Shown piece by piece: positions 34,975-51,719 of a stretch of DNA of 64,000 nucleotides. How positions within the stretch are numbered: the stretch's first letter is position 1; each line of letters opens with the position of its first letter. A model generated the notes under the pieces. It had not been told where the DNA came from. It saw only the letters and a program-made list of their open reading frames with translations, and made no database searches. The DNA is from Cladochytrium replicatum (taxonomy: Eukaryota; Chytridiomycota; Chytridiomycetes; Cladochytriales; Cladochytriaceae): contig JAHLKD010000081.1 in NCBI GenBank assembly GCA_025526935.1, positions 186,001 through 250,000 of the forward strand. Reading direction: 5' to 3'. Position numbers and translations under genes: made by a program.

Positions 34975-37140
34975 TCCTAAGATGAGCAAACAAATCCTTC
35001 CCCAAAGGCTACGTCAAGATATCCGCCAAGTTCTCTTCCGTTCGAACATAAACATGCTCCGCGACGTTCTCCGCTATAACCTCCCGGACAAACTGTAGTC
35101 GAATGTCCACGTGTTTGGTTCTTCCTCGCTCACTCAGGTTGTGCAAATACGCAATGCACGCTTGATTGTCTTGGAAGATGGTGAACGCCTACTTCTGTGC
35201 AAAATTGAGCTCCCCGAGAAACATCTTGAACCAGATCGCTTCCTGAGTTGCCCGTGAAAATTCGTAAAATTCTGTCTCCATGGTCGACAGCGCTGTGGAC
35301 TGCTGCAGCCGCAACGTCCAGACAATAGGTCCACTGTTAGCCAGAAACATGTAGCCAGTTGTGCCATGTCTTGTAGTCGCATCTGCTCCAGGACCGCTTG
35401 CATCGCTATATCCTGTGATCTGCAGACCGCCGGCCCGGCAGAATTCGATTCCTAGGTGATTGGTGCTGACCAAGTATCGCAGAATTTCGTTTTACCGCCT
35501 TCACGTCCTCTGCGTACGATCCTCGAGGTGCCGGGATGCTTCCATGATAGCGTGGGCGATATCAGGTCTGGTGCCTAACTTCAAAAACATCAACAATCTC
35601 ACCGCTTCCCTATACGGATAATCGCCCTTGGCAATTGGTGTACGTCGTCCATCTTGTTGCTCCTCCGGCGCTGCCACTGGGTTCGCCTCATCCATCTTGA
35701 ATTCTTTAAGATCTTTTCGACGTATCCGGTCTGATCCAACCGCAGGTTTCCACCACTGCCCCAAGTTATTCGCATCCCTAAGTAACTCTCGGCATCCTCC
35801 TCCTCGCTGATTGCGGACGCTGCCTGTAAGATCTCTAAAACCTTTTCGACCATTGCCGCCACTAGTGCATTGTCTACAAACACCGCAACTAGCGCCAAGC
35901 TCGCCAGGTTCTCATTCCACAGGACGTAGACGCACGAGTCGCTTCGTAAGCACCGCAGCCCAGCTTTTCGCATTTTCTCGTCAAACTGCCGATTCCACTC
36001 CATCGCTGACTGCCGCAGACCGCAGAGAGCCCTTAAAACCAACTAGACTTTGCCCTTTCCGTTGCCTTCGACCTCCGGCGGAATTTCCATGTACACCTTG
36101 TGTTTGAGTAGCGCGTTGAGGTACATCCCCCTTCTTAGTTTCCATCTGAAGGTTGCGGCTAGCGCGCAAATCAGTCTGAGAGTGACGAAGTTAAGCACTG
36201 GTGCCTTTCATCAAAGTCCACTCCTACGCGCTGCGAGAATCCTTTGGCGACAAGTCGAGCCTTAAACTGGTCGTGTCGCCCGTTCGCATGAAATTTCTCC
36301 TCAGGACCCACTTGCACCTCACAACCCGCTCTCCAGGTGGTAGATCAACTAAGAAAACTCCCATCGCGGCAAGTGCGGCGATTTCAAGCTGCATTGCCTC
36401 AATCCACTCCGCCCGGAAAGGTGATGCCATTGCTTTGTCCAAGGATGGTGCCTCGGGTTTGCTGTCCGCAGCTTCCAGTGCTACATTGCTCAGGGTTTCC
36501 ACGGTAACGTCCTCAGGTCAGGTCCTTCTAAATCGGCCAAATATCCGAAGTCCCTTGGTGCGGGAACTCCCAAAATTTCCCTCAACGACGACAGTAAAGG
36601 TGTCGGTGGCCAGGCTTCCCAACCCGGCAGCGCATCAAACACCTTCGTGCCATTGAACATAGCTCCGCAAGTGAATCTGTTTTCTAAGAATCGGGCATGG
36701 TGTGATGTGATGACCCGCCCAGTATCCCACTGGTAAAACATCCACTCCCAAGTCCTATCCATCCCAACGAAGATCATTCGCCAGGCTCAATCCCCCATCT
36801 TCCCATCACACATACTTGCCAGTTTCGTACGTACGTGTCACAGCCAAGGACCCGAAATCGACTTACGTTCGAGCGTTGGGCGTCATTCCTTGCTGGGACT
36901 TCTTCGGCGAACAGTTTGAGATGACGATCGCGTACTGCATTGCGTACTCCGGGCACAAACGCTTTGCGAATTCTGTCGCGTGGTCAGGGTTGATCGTCTT
37001 GAGGATTGTTTCTTCTCAGAGGTCCTTGCCTTGGAGGTAGACCTGGAATCGCCAGGCCCACAGGTGTTAGTCCTCCCCAGCCGATAAAGTAGGAGGTTTT
37101 CCTCTTCCAGAGTCATCCTGTCCAGCGTCAACTTGGTTGA
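34975..37140 (-). pseudogene. Broken Ty1/copia pol (integrase-RT-RNase H)
   Basis: Minus-strand frames in copia order, broken by frame changes and stops. Integrase/late-integrase scraps occur at 36774-36956. The pre-RT region at 36224-36502 reads SPFRAEWIEAMQLEIAAL and GERVVRCKWVLRR. The RT at 35599-36042 reads LRALCGLRQSAMEWNRQFDE, with the catalytic box now VAVFVDN where the family has YVDD, so the second catalytic Asp is Asn. RNase H at 35134-35473 has GYSDASGPGADATTRHGTTG and QSTALSTMETEFYEFSRATQ. No gag or intact frame is present. It is flanked by the direct repeats at 34748 and 37177. Confidence 0.85.
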
Positions 37141-37176
37141 TCACAGGAGGCACTCCCGATCCAGCCGGCCCCTAGT

Positions 37177-37318
37177 CCCTTTATAACTAAACACCGGAAA
37201 ACATTCAATCAATCCGAACTTCAAACAAAGACAAAATAGCAAGCAATTAAAGATCAAGACAAGCCAACAGACGATTCGCATGAAATTTTGGAGATCAAAC
37301 AAAGTTAGCCACAACAAT
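37177..37318 (-). repeat. LTR-like direct repeat (element 5' side)
   Basis: Partner of 34748-34890. In element orientation it begins near TTGTGGCTAACTTTGTTTG and ends near GTTTAGTTATAAAGGG. It sits directly upstream of the integrase scraps with no room for gag, so the element is internally deleted. Confidence 0.75.
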
Positions 37319-37429
37319 ATTACACGAGCCACCAATTTCTCCAGCAGAGCCCAACTTCCTGTGTGGTAGAAGGGTTTGATAACCGACTACACCATGAAAC
37401 CATAAGTTAATTGTTCTCTCTCTCTCTCA

Positions 37430-38580
37430 AAAATTTTTCAATGGCTCGCCCCCTCCCTCGCCGCCCGCCGCGCCTCCCCCTGTGCCCCCTCCCTCGCCGC
37501 CCACCGCGCCTCCCCCTGTGCCCCCTGATGTCCTTACTGGTGGCACTGTGATTTTTGAGGCCCGCCCGCACCCTGTGCCTCCTTTGTTGAAACTCGCCCT
37601 ACAGTTTCCATTCTTTGCTCCTGCCTCTCCAATTCAATGGGCTGATGATATGAATATGGGAAGGATGAAAAAACCAATCGCTTGACTCTGGATTTCGTGA
37701 TCACAGTGCCAAAAGACCTGCTGAACATTAATTGCCTCATGGTTGCTCCCGTTCTTGTTCCCGACCACATCTGCCCAAAATTCTTGCTGCTGTTGGTGCT
37801 CCCTCAAGTGTTGCATCTCTGGCAGTCTCTGTGTCATTCGCACTCAGATGCAATCTGTTTGAGCAACCTTTGATCCGTTTGCGACGCTGGACCCTATGCT
37901 TGCACACTTGCCAAGGGAATTTTTTAGTGTTTGTCGTGATGTAGCTGAGGATCTGATGGGTCGCGTTGGGAGACCTTCTACCTCTGGTTGCCCCTGTCTC
38001 ACGTCCTGATGATGTGGCTACACCTGTGTGCCTTCCCCAAAGTCAACTGCATGGTTCTCCTCCAATTGGGACGCTCTTGGGAATTCTGGTCCCCATGGCC
38101 CTTGCACCCCTTCTAGTCGACCTGCCCCACGTGGACCTTGTGGTCCAAGCACTTATGCTGCTGGTGCTGTCAATGCCTGCCTGTGCCTGTGTGCTTGAAA
38201 TTCTACCCACACTGAGTAGTGAATCTCGCACAGAAGCTTTCAGGACTGCGCTTGCTGGCTGTGACCACACTACACATGTCAGCCTTCGTGGCCTTCGGCC
38301 TGTTATCTTCTATCCACTAACCTCTCCGCTGCTGGTTTCCCCTCCTGCTGATCTTCAGGCTCCTGTGGCTTATTTGACTACAGTATTCATCAAGGAGATC
38401 ATGAGACAACAGCTTGGCTTTGTCCGTACTATGCTGCAGGCCCTTTTGGGTGAAGAGGTGGTGGGTGGTACAAGTTTTGTTGGTCTCAACATAGCTTCGT
38501 TCATCTGCATTCGCTCTACCCGCAATTGCTCTCAGTTGGAAGCAACTGATGATAACCCAATCTTTTAAATATAAATTGTT
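37430..38580 (+). pseudogene. Unassigned broken reading frames, Pro-rich start
   Basis: Begins with a duplicated 35 bp C-rich unit (TCCCTCGCCGCC core) near 37450-37520. Frames 37482-37685 and 37966-38568 look protein-like (PPSPPTAPPPVPPDVLTGG; QAPVAYLTTVFIKEIMRQQL), but a second frame also reads well at 37890-38010 before two stops. The pattern is of a coding sequence after frameshifts. No family recognised. It may belong with the pseudogene at 38905-40577 as one decayed element. Confidence 0.35.
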
Positions 38581-38599
38581 GTTTAGCTGTTGAAGTAAT

Positions 38600-38745
38600 T
38601 GCCAGGAGTTGAGACAGTGTCTGTGTGGACAGAATCCTATTGCTAGTAGTATTTGTAGAGAGGTTACCCTGTGCCTGATAGAAATTACTGAATTACCGTT
38701 AATAAGTTGAGAAAGTGTCCGGGTGGACAGAATCTGGGAGACTGA
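38600..38745. repeat. Short direct repeat about 100 bp apart
   Basis: A 35 bp motif around GTTGAGACAGTGTC...GGACAGAATC near 38607 recurs imperfectly near 38706. Possible regulatory or terminal repeat of the neighbouring decayed element. Confidence 0.5.
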
Positions 38746-38904
38746 GTGTCACTGTGTCTGTCTGGTAGACTGTTTCTTCCCTAGCTTATTATTATTTTCA
38801 GATCGGGTAGAAAACTATAGTGTCAGGGAAGTAGTATAGCATACATTCCTGTAACATTCCGGCTAAGAACACCCGGCCCGTATCTTCCCACAACAAACAT
38901 TACC

Positions 38905-40577
38905 AACACCCTGCCTCGAACTTCAAAGAAGAGAGCTTTGAAACAATCCAAACCATCATCTGAAAGCGAATCAAGTGCAGAACCGGTGACTGCACCTGAA
39001 ACATCTCTGGGATCAGGTTCTGAAGTGGAAGAAGCAGAAGTAGGCCTTGATGTCTAATCAACTGTAACTTCAAACAAACCGGCGCGACGTGGTATTGAAG
39101 GGGATGCTGACTATTTACTCATTGACGGACTCTGTCCTGCTTCAGACATACGACTTTGGTATCTTAAATTCAAAGCAAGCGGCTACAGCTACGACTGGGA
39201 GCACTTCATCAGCAACTGTCAAACAAATCGTGATGAATGCGGCCCAAGATTTGTTGTTCAAGGGTTGATCGACTGACACAACTCTGACAGCAAGCTAGTT
39301 CGTCAAGCCCTGAATGAAATTCACGATAAATGCAGTGGACGAACGGAGTTCATAACAGCAGCAAACGCCTATAGTATGGAGTGCTTGAAAAGCTCTTCAT
39401 TTCAGAAGGAAACAACATTTCTGGACTTTTACAGGTGGCAGGGACACAAGTACGGCATTTACAGAAGAATGCCTGTCACTGCAAAGGTTGACGAGTTCCA
39501 AGCGACCATCAAACGAGCAGATGTGGACCGTGAAAGGACAAAACAGGTCCTCAAACAGTTAGAACGACTGTTGAACATGACAAAAGATCTTGAAGAGACG
39601 GCAATGAACAAGAGAAGGACCCGCATTGCAGCAGAAGTGCGAGTGAAGGCTCTCATTGATGAATTGGGCAGGGCAGGTGCATTGATTCAGCACAGCGAGC
39701 ACGAAGAGCTAGCAAGATTCAGGGAGATCACTGCTGCAATGGAAAGGGAGAAGCAGACAACTTCCCAGGAGATTTCATGGAAATCATGTGTGACCGCCCT
39801 GGAGGGAGAGCTTGCTGCTCTGAAACGACAGGCAGGTCATTCAGATGCTGCAGCACGGCCGGCGCCAACATCAACGGGCGGCGGCCCAATAAGCATATCG
39901 TCGGCTATCAAGGGGATTGGTAGAATTCCGAAGGTACATCAAACCAGTTCTCCAACCAGTTCCCTTGCATTGCTTAGCCTGCAGCAGCACCGTCGTACGG
40001 CTATCCTTTTGGTGAAAGAGGTCATCCAGGGTATCTGCTTCCAGATGCATAAGATCAATGAGGTTATTTATGACCTTAAATTGCTGCCTCTTCCACCATC
40101 AATCAAGTACGTCAGTGTTAACTACGAAGTCCTCTCCCGAAATGAGTTTTACAGCCCATATTTGTTGAATCTGATGACCGCTAGAGCCGAACATCAACTT
40201 CAAGTAGCAGTGCTCGGAGCAGCCTTACTCTTCTTTGGGTGCACATTTTGCTCGGAAACTGGATACGGCACAATAATTCGCCAAGTACGTCTGCCACTAT
40301 CTATCGCATGTTCAGAGCATTAGTGGATGCATATCCTTCTGAGTGGCTAAGGTTCTGGACGGCATACATCGGGCATCTTTCGTCCATAACGCTCCCTGAG
40401 GTGGATTGGAAACCTTGGAAGACAGGTTTAGCCAAGGATTTCATGCTTTCAAATGACGACATCAATCGGTTCATCAGGACTGGGTTGGCGAAGGACATAA
40501 AGAGTGGTGGATGGGACTCTGACGATATGAACCAGATACAGAAGCTGATTTGGGCTGTTCCACCTATCAACTTGTGA
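38905..40577 (+). pseudogene. Decayed coiled-coil protein of a possible mobile element
   Basis: One frame runs from about 38905 to 40320 with only two stops (TAA near 39056 and TGA near 39276); from 39376 it is open for 315 codons. It starts with a Ser/Glu-rich low-complexity region (SSESESSAEPVTAPETS), then GDADYLLIDGLCPASDIRLW and YSYDWEHFISNCQ, a coiled coil (RADVDRERTKQVLKQLERLL), a linker, and ISSAIKGIGRIPKVHQ. After a frame change near 40290, possibly an unmarked intron, it continues ALVDAYPSEWLRFWTAYIGH to a TGA. The domain order recalls structural or gag-like proteins, but no known family was recognised. Confidence 0.5.
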
Positions 40578-42405
40578 TTGTTCAGTGGAGTTTTGTTTCT
40601 CTTTACAATAGTGCTTCTAAATAACACACGGTCCAAACAAACACAAATGTAAATATCCGTGTTCTAACTCAAGTTCAATCAATACTGTCCTGGGCAACAA
40701 AAACCTGGCTGGTCAGGGTCGGGTACGGGTTTCAACTACTTCGGGTCTGGGTATTCCCTTCGTACCCGTCAGTGACCCAGCGGGTGCCTGGACAAACACG
40801 ACCCAAAACAAGGGTTTGATGCGGGTCGCCACTGAAACCTGGACCTGACCCGGACCCGCCGAACCTTACTTGGGATTGCACATGGGACAGACAGCTATGA
40901 TGTATTACAACCGCCTTGCAGCCAGATCAGCGCTGGCAATTGTGAAGAGAAACTTAGAAAGTGCGTCATTTTTGGAAGAGTGTTCAATTCTGTCTTGTTT
41001 GTGGTGTTTGTGTTAGTGCTTGTTCTCATATGTTTTTGTTTGCGGGAAGAACTGCTACTATATGCTAGTATTTTCCAGCTGAACAGAGAAAGATGGATTT
41101 TGTGCTCATGTTATGAGCCAAATCTCGATGCATTGACCGTTCCTCATTGCAGAAAAACAGGATACTTGTCCTAACAATTAACATAAAACATGTGGGGGTA
41201 CAAATTCTGATCCAAAGAACTATCAACCTCGAACTTGACAGAAAAAATACTGAAGATAGAACAAAAATAAAAAAAATAAGTGCATTTAATACTAGCTACT
41301 CAGACAATGTGGAAGGAACCTGTGATCCCTCAAACAATAACGTGCACATAACAAGCTCTCCACTAAATTCCTTTCCAGCTATTGCCTTTTTTCCCATCAG
41401 ACCATTACTCAGGTGCAAAATGAATAACATTTTGATCAAGGGGGAAAATAGTTGGCTCAGTTTTCCGAAGCCTTTTAGAGCTTAGAGCATTTCAAGTTGT
41501 TCTTCTTGATACAATCATTTTGTCTCACTAATTTGTGCCAGATGATCAGATAGAAGCATTAAACAGATTAGTAACTCTCACTAAGTAGAAGCAAAGGCTT
41601 GTTATTTATCACCTTTCTTTGACTTCTGGAGTGGAGACTTGAAACATAGAATGTACCTCTTCTGCAAAAGTTCTCACGATCTCGAACAAGTCTCCGTGGG
41701 TAATCTTCTATGGTTCGCAGCGTCCCATTCACTTTGAAATTGCGAATAGTTTCAAGCTCGAGGATCACTGATCATGGCGACTAAGAATTGCACCGGCTTT
41801 CGTTCCGAAATCGCCCTTATTCAAGCGATCCGCAGTGTTCTTTCCTCTGTCCGAGCTTGTCTTCGCCACTCATCCGTAGATCCAGTAAGTGTAAGTCGAT
41901 CCGATCCTGATGCTTTCTTGAGACACGGGACATAGCGGATATCGCTAGGACACACCTGAGGAAAGGGAAAGGCGTTGGGAGGAAGGACTTTCGACATCGA
42001 CCTGCCCACACCTTAAAATTGAATAATGCAGCTTGTCTCGGACCCGATTACAGATATGTTGTGCATCAAATCCAATTCCTCGGGATCACACAGCACGATG
42101 GATCGCAATCGACATAATTTTCACTGGCCATTTTCTGCTGCAGCGGAGCTTGAAATCGGGCGGGGGCCACACTTTAATGATTTTTCAATTCATATTCTAG
42201 CTTTATGACCTACCCATACTCTTTTTTCGATCATCAAAGCTTACTGCTCGCCATACGATCAATGATCTGCTTAATTATTTCCAAGGGATCTCAAATCCTT
42301 GCTCACGTGACGTTCCCAACTCAGCAGAAAAACCTCAGTCTTTGCTGGTCCGCAGATCCCCGCTGAAAACAGCCAAAATTCCTCGAATACAGCATAGAAC
42401 TCACA
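40578..42405. other. Intergenic, includes a hAT-like repeat
   Basis: Apart from the repeat at 40711-40865 no element or gene is supported. Short frames at 41764-42010 on both strands were weighed and not accepted. Confidence 0.45.
40711..40865. mobile_element. Short hAT-like non-autonomous element (terminal inverted GGGT-rich repeats)
   Basis: Left end CAGGGTCGGGTACGGGTTTC and right end whose reverse complement begins GGCGGGTCCGGGTCAGG form degenerate inverted repeats built of GGGT units, with the inner part also GGGT/ACCC-rich. This is the appearance of ends of hAT transposons in basidiomycetes. Inferred from composition; no target duplication was found. Confidence 0.45.
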
Positions 42406-44563
42406 ATGGTACTTACAAATGCTAATCGTGTATCTGTCGCGTCGTAGACGCCGACTTAGGCAGATCGCTTCTCGGACACGCACTGACCCATTTCCACTTT
42501 CACAGTCGGGTCTCGCACCAGTTCAGATCTTCCAGGAGAACGCGACAGAAGAACGTGCCGAGAATGCGCGTCTGGTATAAACACTCTCCCGTCCTCCGGC
42601 TTCGCTTTTTCATATCCATTTGTACTCTAGTCGTCCTTCGTAGGCGCGATCGCCGTCGGCGACCTCGTAAAATCAACGCTGGGACCCCAAGGCATGGTAA
42701 GAAAGAATACACCTCCTCCCGAATCCTCAACGTAAAACCCAAACCTCACCTTTTCCTTCACCCAAGGACAAAATCCTGCAATCGATGACCACAGGCGACG
42801 TCGTTGTGACCAACGACGGTGCGACCATCCTCAAATCCATCGCGCTCGACAACGCCGCCGCCAAGGTCCTCGTCAACATCTCGAAGGTGCAGGACGATGA
42901 GGTGGGGGACGGCACGACGTCGGTGTGCGTGCTGGCCGCGGAGCTGCTGCGCGAGGGCGAGAGGCTTGTGCATCAGAAGGTGCATCCGCAGACCATTATC
43001 GATGGGTACAGGATCGCGAGCAGGGTCGCGCACGAGGCTTTAACGGCTTCGGCTTTGGATCATAGGTACGAAGGGAAGGACGGGATGATGTGTTGAAAAT
43101 ATTGGCTGAAGCCTGGTGGTTTCTTTTCAAAAGCAAGGATGCGGAGGCGTTTAAGGAGGACCTGATCAATATTGCGAAGACGACGTTGAGTTCGAAGGTG
43201 CTTTCGCAGGATAAGGAGTACTTTGCACGGTTGGCGGTGGACGCTGTTCTCCGTCTCAAGGTTTGTGGGAGGAGGTGTGAGGGGTGAGTTATTTTGGACT
43301 AACTATATGTTGTCTATTTTTAGGGCAGCACAAATTTGGACAACATTCAAGTTATCAAAAAGTCGGGAGGAAAGCTGACCGACTCGTATTTGGATGAGGG
43401 TGAGAAAGATCGAAAAGGACAAAGATGAGTGAGCTCGTAATATCTGTTTCCAGGATTCATCCTTGACAAGAGAATCGGTGTGAACCAACCCAAGAGGATC
43501 GAGAATGCAAAGATTCTGGTCGCCAACACCCGTAGGCGATTGCGATGGATTTTTCTAATCAAAGGAATTAATTTCTCATTTCAGCAATGGACACGGACAA
43601 GGTGAAGATCTTTGGAGCGCGTGTGAGGGTCGAAGCGACGGGCCAGCTCGCGGAGCTTGAGCGAGCCGAGCGTGACAAGATGAAGGCAAAGGTTGAAAAA
43701 ATCAAAGCGCACGGGATCAACTGCTTTGTGAACCGACAGTTGATCTACAACTGGCCTGAGCAGCTCTTTGCGGATTCGGGCATCATGGCTATCGAGCACG
43801 CAGATTTCGACGGGATTGAGAGGTTGGCGCTTGTGACTGGTGGGGAGATTACTTCGACGTTCGACCACCCCGACTTGGTGCAGCTCGGACACTGTGACTT
43901 GATCGAGGAGATTATGATTGGAGAGGACAGGGTATGAAGTGTCAGTGGGTGGACACGAGAGCTTCGGGTGGACTCATATACATTATAGTTGATCAAATTC
44001 TCTGGAGTAGCAGCTGGCGAGGCGTGCACGATTGTGCTTCGCGGAGCTACGACACAGTTGCTGGACGAAGCAGAGCGATCGCTCCACGATGCGCTGTGTG
44101 TGCTCTCGCAGACGGTACAGGAGCCACGGGTAGTGTTGGGAGGAGGATGCTCGGAGTGTTTGATGGCGAAGGCAGTGGAGGAGACGGCAGCGGTGACGGC
44201 CGGGAAGAAAGCGCTAGCGATCGAGAGCTTTGCCAAGGCGCTCCGACAGGTATGAAGTGAGTAGCGCTCAGATTGAGGGTAACATGAATAATGTAAATGC
44301 AGCTGCCAACGATCATTGCGGACAATGGTGGATACGACTCGTCTGATCTTGTCGCACAGTTGAGGGCAGCGCACAACGAGGGGCAGAGCACAACAGGGCT
44401 GGACATGAGGCAGGGAACGATAGGGGATATGGTCGGGCTTGGGATCACTGAGAGTTTCAAGCTGAAGCGGCAGGTGTTGCTTTCAGCCAGCGAGGCAGCA
44501 GAGATGATTCTTCGGGTAGACAATATCCTGCGGAGTGCACCGCGCCAACGCACACGCGAGTGA
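42406..44563 (+). CDS. CCT2: T-complex chaperonin subunit beta (CCT2)
   Basis: Ten exons: 42406-42408 (ATG only), 42506-42574, 42631-42696, 42767-43065, 43134-43260, 43324-43399, 43454-43531, 43585-43931, 43989-44249 and 44303-44563; 528 residues, the normal family length. The protein begins [20 protein letters not shown], then [20 protein letters not shown], the ATP loop [12 protein letters not shown] and [18 protein letters not shown] (the GDGTT motif with catalytic Asp), apical-domain sequence ([20 protein letters not shown]), [19 protein letters not shown], and a normal end [16 protein letters not shown]2 is one of eight paralogous subunits of the cytosolic chaperonin that folds actin and tubulin. 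The first exon carries only the initiator codon, with a 97 bp intron after it. No key residue is missing. Confidence 0.95.
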
Positions 44564-44773
44564 ATGAATGGAGATAATACACGGTGATAATACGAACGCC
44601 GCGCATCACCAACAACAACAATAATACCATCAGTTAGTAATAATCATTAATCACCAGCAACCCAACGTGGCTATGCACCCCACTTCTCCCACCCTCCCAC
44701 CCACTCCCACCAACACCACCAACAACAGTCATTTCTTCACCGTCTCCCTTCACACGACCCGCTGCATCCCGAC

Positions 44774-49966
<5,193 letters not shown>

Positions 49967-50142
49967 AATTGAGATTTTTCAGTTTCCTTTTTTTTAGAGC
50001 CTCTTTATTTTGATTTTGATTTTGATATTAGCAAAGCAAGCGAAGTGAAAGACAGCAAAAAGAAGCGGTTCGATGAGAACAACAGTGTAACGACCAGTAT
50101 CAATAGCCTCAGGAGAGAACCCCATCTAGATGCGACAGATGG
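49967..50142. other. YAK1 3' flank
   Basis: T-rich stretch directly after the stop, then unique sequence. Nothing else seen. Confidence 0.4.
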
Positions 50143-50738
50143 TTGGTTGGTCCCAATAGTGCTGATGGTGCACAACCGACACAACGACCGTTCTCACCCC
50201 CATCCCCATCCCCGTCCCATCCGCAACATTACTCGTCAAGCAACAGCAATCTGCCAATCTTGGATCCACATCCAGCCAGCGCCCTTCCCTTCAACCTCCC
50301 TCCCACCCCTCCTGCCCCTCCTACCCCGCAACTCGACTTTTTCACCTACAGAGCCTCGACTGCTCCCTCTCTCGCCCGCTCGGACTCGTCTGCCACCGTT
50401 GCTGCCCAATATGATTTTTCAGCTATTCAACGCGCATATGGACAACAGCAGGCATGGGAACGACCATCGACACCCAGGTCAACTTGCTTGCTTCAGACCT
50501 ATTCCAACTGCGCGATCGCTTCCAGTCCGGCTCTGCGACGCTAGTGCGCATCTCATCACCACCCACTTACTCCAACAACACTCCTCCCCCACCGTGGGAC
50601 TATCACAACACCTCTCCGCCAACTCAACCTTCCTCCGTCCTCTCTCTCGACCGCGCAAACCCAACCCCAGCGCCAGACCGCTCCTTCGACCGCATCTCCG
50701 CACCCCCCGGCCCGCGCTCGAGCCCCTTCCGATTCTCG
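50143..50738 (+). pseudogene. Pro/Ser-rich reading frame, broken
   Basis: A frame at 50143-50544 (SSNSNLPILDPHPASALPF, SARSDSSATVAAQ-like) and an overlapping frame from 50454 (TTIDTQVNLLASDLFQLRDR) both read as protein but in different frames, so a frameshift or an unmarked splice lies near 50450. The second runs into the LINE-like remnant. It may be a host gene truncated by the insertion. Family not recognised. Confidence 0.35.
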
Positions 50739-51719
50739 CACTCGCCCATTTCCCGAAAACTCCCTCAGGCGCTGGTCGTCTGCGGTCAACGCCCCCGAAG
50801 TCTCTTGGAACGATCTGTACCCATTCTACGCCTCCCGGCCCGCACCGGCAACGAGGCCAAGCTGTACTGAAGGACATCCACCGCCACGGCGCAGGAGGCT
50901 GTGGCCAAGCGAGCAGGCAAGCGGGTGCAGACTGAAGCAGGTGGAGACCATCGAGCACGCGCTGTTTGACTGTCCGAGCTCCAGACACTTTTGGGCGAAC
51001 CTGAGCGCGTTCCTGCCCATCGTGCTTCCGGGATTCGGCTGCGAAGGCTACAAGATCGCGCTTGCGGACGTGGTGTTCTTTTTCCCGGCGCTGCGGACGG
51101 GGATGAACAGGAACGACGTGCACGCGCTCGTGATCCATTCCGTTGCGTTGTGGGCGCTCTGGGGCTCGCGCGGGGCGGGCACGGGCGGCGGCGCCTCGCC
51201 GGGACCAGCCATTTGGATTACCAATCATTCGAGCAGGTACCTGTTCGATCAAACTCTTCAGTTTGTTGATAAGTGCCACTGAGTTGAGTTGTATTTAATC
51301 AATTCGCCGGGCAATATGGCGTGGACGTTTTCCTGTCGCGGATCCAGGCGCGGATATCACTCGAGTTTGAGGAGGCGCTCGTGAGCGCGCAGCATAGCGC
51401 GGCTGGACTCCCGCAGCAGCCAGAAAACGGGCGCCCGGTCGCTTGCGCGGAGCTCGAGTCTGAGCGGGTCGACCCTCGCCGCGGACGAGTTTGGCAACTC
51501 GTGGTTTATCGCCATAATCAGTTGGTCCAACGCTTCGCGGTGATACATCACGGTTTATCAAGGCGCTTCGCGCCTTGTTTGCCACAATCAGTTTGTCCAA
51601 CGCTTCGCGTTGATATAACAAGGTATACGATGAACGGGATTTCTTGGGGATACGTTGAGGGGTTGATTTGGATATTTGTTTTGGGTTTGGGTGATGAGTT
51701 GAGAGCGATCGCGGGTTAA
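50739..51719 (+). mobile_element. Non-LTR (LINE) retrotransposon 3' remnant
   Basis: The zinc-binding segment at the end of LINE reverse transcriptases (zf-RVT) is recognisable: ETIEHALFDCPSSRHFWANL. It is followed by NDVHALVIHSVALWALWG and, after a frame change near 51300, DVFLSRIQARISLEFEEAL, the usual end of such ORF2 proteins. The reverse transcriptase itself is missing. The 3' part (51510-51620) has a near-direct repeat built on TTGGTCCAACGCTTCGCG, which may be the element's 3' tail. 5' truncation is normal for LINE insertions. Confidence 0.65.

Noticed and set aside
35599-36656. Plus-strand frames across the copia pol region
   Set aside because: The minus strand carries recognisable RT and RNase H motifs; plus frames are antisense shadows.
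41764-42010. Small exon-like frames on both strands (MATKNCTGF on plus, KASGSDRLTL on minus)
   Set aside because: Neither has a family signature nor joins to another exon; too short to support.
50045-50935. A 296-codon plus-strand frame
   Set aside because: Its residue mix (His, Arg, Pro, Thr runs) looks like an out-of-frame reading of the neighbouring Pro/Ser-rich frames.
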